Origin: Caulobacter sp. 73W
GTDB lineage: Bacteria > Pseudomonadota > Alphaproteobacteria > Caulobacterales > Caulobacteraceae
Direction of reading: 5' to 3'
DNA: 64,000 nt
Assembly (NCBI RefSeq): GCF_041021955.1
Contig: NZ_CP158375.1
Span: 1,860,001 to 1,924,000 of the forward strand
Part shown: positions 57,132-64,000 of the stretch, piece after piece
How positions within the stretch are numbered: the first letter of the stretch is position 1
Layout of the letters: every line of letters starts with the position of its first letter
Notes under the pieces: generated by a model
The model's database searches: none
What the model saw: only the letters and a program-made list of their open reading frames with translations
What the model was told of the DNA's origin: nothing
Program-made: the position numbers and the translations under genes

Positions 57132-59894
57132 ATGGCTGCAGTTCAATCGATAGATCTTCCAAGCAACGGCACTTATACGCGCTTGGAGATGCTGACATTC
57201 GATGTGAACTTCGATTCAGACATCAGCATCTCTTCGGGCGTTCCCAGGCTAAGGCTACAGGTCGGCGCGCAGGAGATCGACGCGCAGTATCTGGGTGTGA
57301 CCGGTGCAAGCACGCTGTCCTTTCAATATCACGTGCTAGCAGGCGCCTTTGACGGCGACGGGATCACGGTTCTGGGGCTCACCGGAAATGTTGTCGACCA
57401 AGACGGCGACCCGGCAGACCTCTCGCTGGGCGGCCTCCTAGGGGATACCAGCGGCATCCTTGTCGACGCCGTCATTCCTCAGGTTCAGTCAATCGTCCGA
57501 GCCAGTTCCGCCGCAGAGATCACGAACGCAAGCTCCGTTGCGTTTACGGTGACCTTCAGCCGAGATGTCGTGAACGTCAGCGCCGGCGATTTCGAGGTCG
57601 GCGGCGCTGCGACGGGCGACATCTCAGTTAGCGGCAGCGGCTCGGTCTACACCGTCACGGTCAGCAACATCTCTGGCGCAGGCGCGCTTCGCCTTGATCT
57701 TAAGTCCGCCGCCAACATCGACATCCAGGATGCGGTAGGAAACCCCTATCTGATGCCTATGCCCTTCACCACGGGCGAGCCCTACCTGGTCGACAAAAAC
57801 GCGCCTGCGGTCACCTCCGTCGCGGCGCCGAGCGCGCTCACATATGGGGCGGGCGCCGAGCTTTCCTTCGTCGTCAATTTTGACGAAGCCGTGACCGTAA
57901 CGGGCAATCCTCAGTTGAGCCTGACGATCGGGTCAAGCACGGTCCAGGCTGCGTACGCCAGCGGTTCCGGGACTACCGCCCTTTCTTTCAGATACACGGT
58001 CGTCAGCGGCCAGCTGGATGCGGACGGCGTAACTGTGGGCGCTCTTGGTCTGAATGGCGGCTCGATCCGCGACGCGGCGGGCAACGCCGCTACACTCACG
58101 TTAAATAGCGTCGGATCGACGAGCGGCGTCCTTGTTGATGCGTACGTGCCGCTCGAGGTTGAAAGCATCGACGGCCCGGACGCCGACACCTACGCCGTGG
58201 GACAAACCCTTGAGTTCAAGGTGACCTTCAATGGCGACGTCGAGGTCGCGGGAGCGCCACGCATCGCACTGACGATCGGCGGTGATACGCGCTACGCCAC
58301 CTACGCCTCCGGCGATGGCTCCGACACTCTGACCTTCACCTACGAGGTTCAGAGCGGCGATAGCGACGCCAACGGCATCGCGACAGCCTCAACCATCGAG
58401 CTGAATGGCGGCTCGATCAAAAAGCACGGGTCCAACCGCGACGTCGACCGCGACTTACCAGCGATCTCGGGCCTTTCTTCAGTACTGGTCGATGGTGTCG
58501 CGCCTGAGGTGTCGGACATCGTACGCGTAGGCTCTGCAACCCCAACCAACGCAACGTCTGTTCAATATACCGTCACCTTCAGCGAGGTGGTGACGGGGGT
58601 CGATTTGACCGACTTCACGCTGACGAGCAACGGCGACGCCACGGGAGACATCGCCGTCACGGGCTCTGGCTCTTCCTATACGGTCACCGCTTCGAACATC
58701 ACAGCTGAGGGCAGTCTGGGCCTCAACCTCAAGGGCTCCGGCACCGGTATCGTCGATGCTCACGGCAACGCTATCGCAACGGGCATTGTTTATGGCCAAG
58801 AGCACATCATCGACACCACCCCGCCCGCCCCACCGACTTTCAACGTCGTGGCGGCAGATGACGTGATCAGCGCCAGTGAAGTGAGCGGCCTGACCATCAC
58901 GGGCGCCACCGAGCTTGACACCACCGTGTCGCTCACCATCGGAGGCCAAGTCCGCGCAGCGACCGTAACGGGCACGAACTGGAGCTACAGCGTCACGGCC
59001 TCTGACCTTACCAACATGGGGGCGGGGACCGAGACCCTGAAGATCGTAGCTAAGGACGCTGCCGGCAACGCCAGCTTGGTCGAGACGCTCAGCATCTCAG
59101 TGGAAAACGCCGCTGTTCCCGTAGACGACACCGCTCCACCGACGCCCCAGCCATCAACTCAGGAACAGCTGAAAGCCGCGCTGACTGACGCAGAGGTGAT
59201 GGCACGATTTAGCCAGAGCATTAGCTCTGTCCGGAGCGTCAAGGAGCACTTGGGAGTCGATGGCGGCCTCAACGTCCACGTGAACCTGGGCCAAGCCACT
59301 GCCAGGTTCCTGGAGGGGATAACTTCGAAAGAAGAGTTCGAAAAAGAAATCACCAAGGCGGTTCTGCCGACCACAGGCGTGGCCCACAGCGTCTACAAGT
59401 ACTTCACCGGCTCACCGCCGACCGAAGCTGGAATGGAGTACTTGATCGATTCCGCCGCAAATCCCAACGACTTGACCGACCCGTACTACCAAAAGTTCAG
59501 TGTCGAGAACCGCTTCATCAACTTCGCCGTCAACCTTGGCAAAGAAGGCGAAGGACGCGCCAAGTTCGAGGCGGACTACGGCGCGCTGACGTTCTCAGAG
59601 GCTGTTTCAAAGGCGTACGGCGAAATCATCGGGTTCAACAACGCCGCAAATTTCGGCGTCGATATCGAAAAGGCGCTGACCTACATCGAATCGCAGCGGG
59701 CCTATTTCGAAACTCTCGGCGGCGACCCCATAGGCGCCAAGGCGGCGATGATCGGTTACGTGATCAGCGTTAGTCACTCCCAAGAGGTCGGTGAATATCA
59801 CCAGTCACTTCTCTTCAGCATAGGTGCGAAGCTCACCGGCGTTACTGGATCCGGCGCCGGGTTTTCGCCCATGGGAGACTGGGATTTGATCTAG
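57132..59894 (+). CDS. Ig-like-domain surface protein with C-terminal S-layer anchor module
   Basis: 920 residues, no Sec signal, no cysteine seen. Residues 1-~660 hold about six bacterial Ig-like domains. Typical strands are FTVTFSRDVVNVSAGDFEV, LSFVVNFDEAVTVTGNPQLSL, YTVTFSEVVTGVDLTDFTL and LKIVAKDAAGNASLVETLS. The linker region (~675-760) is charged and helical. The anchor module runs to the end (YKYFTGSPPTEAG, VENRFINFAVNLGKEGEG, GAKAAMIGY) and stops at DWDLI. Likely a type I-secreted adhesin of the cell surface; its ligand is unknown. Confidence 0.83.
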   Translation: MAAVQSIDLPSNGTYTRLEMLTFDVNFDSDISISSGVPRLRLQVGAQEIDAQYLGVTGASTLSFQYHVLAGAFDGDGITVLGLTGNVVDQDGDPADLSLGGLLGDTSGILVDAVIPQVQSIVRASSAAEITNASSVAFTVTFSRDVVNVSAGDFEVGGAATGDISVSGSGSVYTVTVSNISGAGALRLDLKSAANIDIQDAVGNPYLMPMPFTTGEPYLVDKNAPAVTSVAAPSALTYGAGAELSFVVNFDEAVTVTGNPQLSLTIGSSTVQAAYASGSGTTALSFRYTVVSGQLDADGVTVGALGLNGGSIRDAAGNAATLTLNSVGSTSGVLVDAYVPLEVESIDGPDADTYAVGQTLEFKVTFNGDVEVAGAPRIALTIGGDTRYATYASGDGSDTLTFTYEVQSGDSDANGIATASTIELNGGSIKKHGSNRDVDRDLPAISGLSSVLVDGVAPEVSDIVRVGSATPTNATSVQYTVTFSEVVTGVDLTDFTLTSNGDATGDIAVTGSGSSYTVTASNITAEGSLGLNLKGSGTGIVDAHGNAIATGIVYGQEHIIDTTPPAPPTFNVVAADDVISASEVSGLTITGATELDTTVSLTIGGQVRAATVTGTNWSYSVTASDLTNMGAGTETLKIVAKDAAGNASLVETLSISVENAAVPVDDTAPPTPQPSTQEQLKAALTDAEVMARFSQSISSVRSVKEHLGVDGGLNVHVNLGQATARFLEGITSKEEFEKEITKAVLPTTGVAHSVYKYFTGSPPTEAGMEYLIDSAANPNDLTDPYYQKFSVENRFINFAVNLGKEGEGRAKFEADYGALTFSEAVSKAYGEIIGFNNAANFGVDIEKALTYIESQRAYFETLGGDPIGAKAAMIGYVISVSHSQEVGEYHQSLLFSIGAKLTGVTGSGAGFSPMGDWDLI

Positions 59895-59966
59895 CTTCGG
59901 ATTGCGTCATGACCGGCGGCGGTTCCAGCCCCCAGCTGGTCGGTTTAATGCCGCGTTCGCGCTAAC

Positions 59967-60003
59967 AACAAAGGCCGGAGCAGCAAGCTGTTCCGGCCTT
60001 TTC
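59967..60003. terminator. bidirectional Rho-independent terminator
   Basis: A 14-bp stem (59970-59983 with 59988-60001, one G-T pair) with a 4-base loop. It is followed by T on the plus strand (59999-60002) and by three T on the minus strand. It lies between the convergent ends of the genes at 59894 and 60025. Confidence 0.88.
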
Positions 60004-60024
60004 CTCATATTGGATCAGACGATC

Positions 60025-60807
60025 CTACGCCGCCATCAGGGCAAGGAAGTCGTTCTGATTGAGGTTGGCGTAGGCCACCTGCACCCCGCCGCTCATGGCG
60101 GCGGCCGAATAGATGTCGATCGGCAGGATGTGGAATTGCCCATCCTCGACGACCCCGTCACCGGGCATCGGGAACGGGAGAATGTGGAACTCACCTTCAT
60201 TCACCGGGCCGTCACCGGGCATTGGGAACGGCAGGATGGTGACCACGCCGTCATCACCCGGCATCGGGAAAGGCTGGATCGTGAAAACGCCATCGCCGGT
60301 CTCGACAAAGGCGCCGCCCTTTCCCGGAAGCGGGTACGGAAGGATCGTGAACTGGCCATCATTGACGGGGCCGCCGATCACTTCGCCGTCTCCCGGCATC
60401 GGGAACGGCAGGATATGCATTTCGCCGTCGAGGATGGGCATGGGCGAGGCGAAGCTGTCGTCCGCTGGGATGAAGCCCGCGCCGCCCACATAGAGGTAGC
60501 CGTCTTCCTGCCCGTCGCCGTTGAAGTCGATGGAAAGGCGGGTGGAGCCGTCGGTCATGCGGCCTTCGCCCAGGATCGCGGCGTTGGGGCCCAGCAGGCT
60601 GAGGTCCAGGCTATCGCCGTCGCCAAAATCGGTGATCGCGCCAAGGCGCAGCGATTGTTCGCCCGCGACGGCGGCTGCGATGACAAAGATGTCCTTGCCG
60701 CCATTGCCGACCGCGATGGTCCCGGTCTCGAGGATGATGCGGTCATCGCCCTGCGTTCCGACCACGGAGCGGATGCGCGCGTCCTGGCCGGGGGTGGAAT
60801 TCGCCAT
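60025..60807 (-). CDS. PFPMPGDG-repeat protein with RTX-like N-terminal part
   Basis: 260 residues from ATG 60807 (GGAG nine bases upstream). Residues ~1-110 look like the end of an RTX protein: GTQGDDRII, GNGGKDIFVIAA, ITDFGDGDSLDLS and a calcium-loop-like DFNGDGQEDGYLYVG. Residues ~120-235 carry five copies of a unit built on ILPFPMPGDG (variants ILPYPLPGKG and IQPFPMPGDD) and a sixth cut short at ILPIDIYS. The end is NLNQNDFLALMAA. It has no anchor module. Likely a type I-secreted protein; the repeat is unknown to me. Confidence 0.72.
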   Translation of the reverse strand: MANSTPGQDARIRSVVGTQGDDRIILETGTIAVGNGGKDIFVIAAAVAGEQSLRLGAITDFGDGDSLDLSLLGPNAAILGEGRMTDGSTRLSIDFNGDGQEDGYLYVGGAGFIPADDSFASPMPILDGEMHILPFPMPGDGEVIGGPVNDGQFTILPYPLPGKGGAFVETGDGVFTIQPFPMPGDDGVVTILPFPMPGDGPVNEGEFHILPFPMPGDGVVEDGQFHILPIDIYSAAAMSGGVQVAYANLNQNDFLALMAA

Positions 60808-60889
60808 GGTCTAAAACTCCAAGCGCGGACGCGAACGGCGCCGCTTGAAGTTCAGTAACAACGAATCCAGTAAAAACGCAATGTACGTT

Positions 60890-62146
60890 TCATGACATCC
60901 CCCAGCGGCCGACGCCGGTCTTGGCCAGCGCCTCGCGCGTCCACGCGTGCTTCAGGCTGGAGACGGCCGCCCGCCCCTCGCGGCCGATGGCGGCGCGCAG
61001 GGCCTGATCATCCGTCAGGCGACGAATGCCTTGCGCCGCCGCGTCCAGGTCCGGATCAGCCCACATCTGGCGGCGGTATCGGCCGCTGGAGTCCGCGGCC
61101 TTGATCAGCCGATAGGGCACGAGCGCGTCCGGCAGCCCCGCCATGAACTCCATATTGCCCGACCATGCTGTGGCCAGGGCGGCGCGGCCCAGCGCCAGGG
61201 CCTCGGCCGGAACGAGGCCGAACCCCTCGGCGCGATGGAGCGACAGCACCACGTCGGCCGAACTGAGCAGGCGCTGCACGTCGTCGGCGTCATACTCCTC
61301 GATCAGCAGCCGGATGTCGGGTCGGCCTGCGATTTTAGCCCCCAGCGCACGCATGGCCGCGGCGTCCGTTTGAGCCTGGACTAGCTTCAAGGTGAGGGCG
61401 GCCTTGTCCTGGGCCTTGGGAAAGGCCCGTATGAACGCCTCAACCGCGCCCAAGGGGTTTTTGCGCGCGGCGCTGGAGCGAAGGTCCGCCATGGCCAGAA
61501 AGTTCACGCGCCCCGGCAGGAAGGCGAATTTCTCCGGAGCGGGACTTGGCGTCACGTCTGGCAGCGGATGCGGCATGGATCGCACCTGCACGCCGCAGCC
61601 GGCCAAGCTGTCGGCGGTGAACTGGGAAGGCGTCCAGATTTCGTCGAAGAAGCGCGTCGCCTTCAGCCAATCCTTAGGCGCCTGCGGCAACTCCCATGCC
61701 CAGTAGCCGATGCGGTAGCGGCCAAAGAGATCCTCGCGGCGCACCCGGTCGAACAGGGCGATGGCTTCTGGCGCGTTGCAATGTTGCAGCCAAACCCCGC
61801 CCTCGCCCGGCAGAGCGACATTGGCGAAACCCGGCGTGCGGATGGCGGCGCGCGCGTCGTGGCGGATGACCTGATAGCCGGCGTCTTCAAGCGCCTGGGC
61901 AGTCAGGCGGCCGCCACGACCAATGCCCAGGGCCTCGTTGTGAAAGCCGGAAACCACCACCGGACCGGGCTTAAGATCGACGCCCAACCCAGCCAGACGC
62001 GAGCGCCTATGCCGCGCGCCAATCACCGCGGCCACCGCGCGGCCGGCCACTGCGCGGCCTGCGAGGGGCAAAGGGGCGGCGCGCCAAAGGGCTTGAGCGA
62101 TCTTGAGGGCGGGGTTTTTCAGCTCGCCCAGGGTCGAGGAGGTCAT
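60890..62146 (-). CDS. glycosyltransferase (GT-B, family 4-like)
   Basis: 418 residues. The N-terminal half has GFHNEALGIGRGGRLTAQALEDAGYQVIRHD and GYWAWELPQAPKDWLKATRFFDEIWTPSQFTADSL, a pattern known in GT4 enzymes of polysaccharide clusters. The donor half has YDADDVQRLLSSADVVLSLHRAEGFGLVPAEALALGRAALATAWSGNMEFM, with the E-x7-E signature. It is not in an operon with other sugar genes, though it lies near the surface-protein cluster. The acceptor is unknown. Confidence 0.83.
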   Translation of the reverse strand: MTSSTLGELKNPALKIAQALWRAAPLPLAGRAVAGRAVAAVIGARHRRSRLAGLGVDLKPGPVVVSGFHNEALGIGRGGRLTAQALEDAGYQVIRHDARAAIRTPGFANVALPGEGGVWLQHCNAPEAIALFDRVRREDLFGRYRIGYWAWELPQAPKDWLKATRFFDEIWTPSQFTADSLAGCGVQVRSMPHPLPDVTPSPAPEKFAFLPGRVNFLAMADLRSSAARKNPLGAVEAFIRAFPKAQDKAALTLKLVQAQTDAAAMRALGAKIAGRPDIRLLIEEYDADDVQRLLSSADVVLSLHRAEGFGLVPAEALALGRAALATAWSGNMEFMAGLPDALVPYRLIKAADSSGRYRRQMWADPDLDAAAQGIRRLTDDQALRAAIGREGRAAVSSLKHAWTREALAKTGVGRWGMS

Positions 62147-62203
62147 GCCCCGCTCATAAACCCCAGATCGTCAGTGGTCACCCTTTGGCGGCGATCGCAA
62201 AGC

Positions 62204-62272
62204 TTACAGGATGAACGACGCCACCGCGGCGACGACGACCACGAGACCCACGATGTAAATGATGCTGTTCAT
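62204..62272 (-). CDS. 22-residue hydrophobic peptide
   Basis: The minus strand reads MNSIIYIVGLVVVVAAVASFIL, a single membrane helix given here in two parts: MNSIIYIVGLVV and VVAAVASFIL. It has an excellent ribosome site (GAGGAGGAAG, eight bases before ATG 62272) and a TAA stop. Very similar tiny peptides occur in many alphaproteobacteria, sometimes near envelope-stress genes like those following here. Function unknown. Confidence 0.75.
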   Translation of the reverse strand: MNSIIYIVGLVVVVAAVASFIL

Positions 62273-62365
62273 TGAACTTCCTCCTCAAAGTTACGCGGAG
62301 AAAAATCGTAGATCCGTCAGGCGTTCCAAACTTGACCTCAAGCCTCGGCCTTGTGGCCCCCGCGC

Positions 62366-62397
62366 TAGAAAGAAGGGCCGCTCTTACGAGCGGCCCT
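62366..62397 (-). terminator. Rho-independent terminator of the DUF3618 gene cluster
   Basis: AGGGCCGCTC (62374-62383) pairs with GAGCGGCCCT (62388-62397), a perfect 10-bp stem with loop TTAC. On the minus strand it is followed by TTCTTTCT. It lies 24 bases past the stop at 62421. Confidence 0.85.
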
Positions 62398-62420
62398 CTC
62401 AAAGCTGAAGAGGCCGGAGC

Positions 62421-63263
62421 CTAGCGAGCTTGATCTTGAATGTCGGCGCGGGCCGCCTCGATGCCCCGTTCCACCACGCTTTGCGCTTTCTCGAGAAGCG
62501 AGCCGCCTTCCTGGCCGCCCACCAAGCCTTGCTGCTCGGCCTCGTCACGCACCTCATCGTAGACGGTCGCCGCGACGTGCTTGGCGCTTTGAACCCCGCG
62601 CTCGGCGAAGCTGCGACCTTCATCGAGCATCTTGTCGCGGGCTGATCCGAACGTGCGGTCTTCCAGGTCGGTCGAAGGCAGGGCGGCGCCCAGCGCGGCG
62701 CCGACGGCCAGACCAAGTCCCCCCAGGACCAGAGGCTCACGCTCCATGAGGGCATTGAACCCTGACGACGTCTTGGCCGACAGGCCCGCTGCGGCGGCGC
62801 TCGCTGAGTGACCGGCGTCCTTGATCGCATCGGCGGCCGAGCCCGCCAGGTTCTTGACCTGATCGGCGGCGTCGCTGGCCTTGGCTCCGATGGTCGCAGC
62901 GCCATCTGCAAGTTTCGAGGCTGCCCCCCGCGCCGCATCGCCGCCCTCGTCCTGCCCACCGGACTGTCGTCCGGTCAGGTCCCTATTCATGGCGTTCCAC
63001 TGCGCGGTGGAGGGCTTGGCCTTGTCGCCGAGCATGAGCCAGGCGAACCCGGCCCCGATCATCGCCACAGCCAGAGGATTGTCGCGCACCTGGGCGCCCA
63101 GGTTGGCCGCCATCTGGGAGGAGCCGGAGCCCTTGAAGGCCGAGGTCAGCTCGTCGATGAGCTGACCGGGGCTCATCTTATCCTTCAGCGCTTCGACGGT
63201 GCGATCGAGGTCACTGCGGGTCTCTTCGACCTCGCGTTCGATTTCATGAGACGGACGGGTCAT
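62421..63263 (-). CDS. DUF3618-domain envelope protein
   Basis: 280 residues. The N-terminal DUF3618 motif EIEREVEETRSDLDRTVEALKDKMSPGQLIDE is followed by DNPLAVAMIGAGFAWLML, a membrane helix. Then comes a long amphipathic Ala-rich region (~110-180, like LEA or ElaB-type proteins), a second hydrophobic stretch (LVLGGLGLAVGAALGAALP) and a charged helix. Such proteins commonly sit with a holin-like DUF1469 gene, as here (start overlaps the upstream stop). Believed to act in membrane or nutrient stress; no precise function. Confidence 0.8.
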   Translation of the reverse strand: MTRPSHEIEREVEETRSDLDRTVEALKDKMSPGQLIDELTSAFKGSGSSQMAANLGAQVRDNPLAVAMIGAGFAWLMLGDKAKPSTAQWNAMNRDLTGRQSGGQDEGGDAARGAASKLADGAATIGAKASDAADQVKNLAGSAADAIKDAGHSASAAAAGLSAKTSSGFNALMEREPLVLGGLGLAVGAALGAALPSTDLEDRTFGSARDKMLDEGRSFAERGVQSAKHVAATVYDEVRDEAEQQGLVGGQEGGSLLEKAQSVVERGIEAARADIQDQAR

Positions 63264-63649
63264 TGCACCTGCTCCTTGGCGAGGTGGACGTCTTTTTCCA
63301 CCTGACGAATGGTTCGATCGGGAGTGAGATTGGAGATCTTGGCGGTCTTGGCTCCGGCCTTGAGCAGAACAACGCCAAGGACGGCGACGCCCACGCCCAC
63401 CAGCAGCGCCGCCCAGGCCGGATCCATCACCTTGGACAGTGCCAGAACCAAGGCCTGGAGCAGGACCATCAAGGCTGCGAGCAGGCAGATGGCCCCGGCC
63501 GCCAACTCGCCACCGCCCTTGGCCAAGGTTTGAAGCTTCTCAGAGAACTCCGCGCGGACAAGCTCGGATTCTTTGCGCAGCAGCGTCGTCAGATCGCTTG
63601 TAAGGGAGCCCAGGAGCTGAGGGATCGATCGGTTTTCCGTATCAGACAT
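63260..63649 (-). CDS. phage-holin-family (DUF1469-like) membrane protein
   Basis: 129 residues. A helical N-terminus (LLGSLTSDLTTLLRKESELVRAEFSEKL) is followed by two membrane helices (GAICLLAALMVLLQALVLAL and AALLVGVGVAVLGVVLLKAG) and a charged tail. The pattern is that of PF07332, named after phage holins but mostly chromosomal and unrelated to lysis. The stop overlaps the DUF3618 start (ATGA). No phage genes are near. Confidence 0.82.
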   Translation of the reverse strand: MSDTENRSIPQLLGSLTSDLTTLLRKESELVRAEFSEKLQTLAKGGGELAAGAICLLAALMVLLQALVLALSKVMDPAWAALLVGVGVAVLGVVLLKAGAKTAKISNLTPDRTIRQVEKDVHLAKEQVQ

Positions 63650-63652
63650 CTC

Positions 63653-64000
63653 TTAAAGCCCCCGGATCGGCTGCTGCGGGTCAGTCTGGTTGGCCGGGTC
63701 TGCGGCTGCGTCTTGGCCTGCGCCTCCGACAAATTCAGCGGCGGTCAGATCACCAGCCAGATCCGCCATGTTCTGACCGGGGACCGTAGGCGTCGGCCTT
63801 TGGATGAGAGCCTGATCGACATCACCGCCCGCGCTCTCGGGCTGCCGCTCTGCACCCTGAGGCTGCGTTGTGCCGGACGGCTCAGCCGTACCGCCGCTCA
63901 GGTGATGCTCCGAACTACGAGCGAACCGGCCCAGGGCAAATCCAGCAAGCACCGAGCCCGCGACGAACGCCGTGGGATTGTGACGCCCGAAGTCGCGGAC
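63653..64000 (-). CDS. small membrane-anchored protein (5' partial)
   Basis: The frame is open to the end of the window, so the N-terminus is missing; 115 residues are visible. The first visible part, FGRHNPTAFVAGSVLAGFALGRFARSS, is a membrane helix typical of the third gene in DUF3618/holin-family clusters. The rest is a disordered Gln/Pro/Gly-rich tail. It ends three bases before the start of the holin-family gene, so the three form one operon. Confidence 0.7.
   Translation of the reverse strand, partial: VRDFGRHNPTAFVAGSVLAGFALGRFARSSEHHLSGGTAEPSGTTQPQGAERQPESAGGDVDQALIQRPTPTVPGQNMADLAGDLTAAEFVGGAGQDAAADPANQTDPQQPIRGL

Overview
The window (about 65-67% GC by eye) looks like chromosome of a Caulobacter-type alphaproteobacterium. 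The strongest evidence is a complete S-layer locus of the C. crescentus rsaA kind: an RsaA-like S-layer protein (46256-48289), its type I secretion system RsaD/RsaE/RsaF (39079-40824, 37727-39058, 31156-32742), and genes for an N-acetylperosamine O-antigen lying between rsaE and rsaF (gmd, perB, per and two glycosyltransferases). An O-antigen ABC exporter (wzt/wzm) is next to rsaD. The species cannot be named from the sequence alone.

Layout. 1-3570: Mrp/Mnh cation/proton antiporter operon (A/B fragment, C-G). 3578-4974: three small genes (DUF2383-like, a tiny membrane protein, an exported protein). 5227-7493: cstA and a frameshifted ybdD. 7629-9239: hipBA with a broken hipA and a clear operator palindrome. 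9466-15401: tripartite RND efflux system. 15493-16806: dicarboxylate/amino-acid symporter. 17107-22152: giant surface protein (phage tail-collar domains, cadherin repeats, S-layer anchor module). 22377-29003: truncated ABC exporter, frameshifted hybrid histidine kinase, DUF2243 membrane protein, retropepsin-like protein. 29134-51222: the S-layer/O-antigen island. 51272-60807: more surface proteins (poly-Gly/PATR protein, matrixin protease, Ig-like protein, PFPMPGDG-repeat protein). 60890-64000: a glycosyltransferase and a small envelope-stress-type cluster (22-aa peptide, DUF3618, holin-like, partial gene).

The main discovery candidate is a family of surface proteins built on one anchor. Six proteins here share a module of about 200-230 residues that matches the N-terminal LPS-binding region of RsaA (motifs FFTG, ENRYINFAVNLG, KAAMVG). 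In RsaA it is N-terminal. In the other five it is at the extreme C-terminus, attached to very different heads: tail-collar plus cadherins, RTX beta-roll, poly-Gly plus autotransporter-type repeats, matrixin protease, and Ig-like domains. Inference: all are exported by the one RsaDEF machine and tethered to the same perosamine O-antigen, forming a modular S-layer-associated surface set encoded beside its exporter and ligand genes.

Four apparent one-base frameshifts (ybdD, hipA twice, hybrid kinase) suggest either gene decay or sequencing errors. No tRNA, rRNA, CRISPR array, transposase or integrase was recognised.
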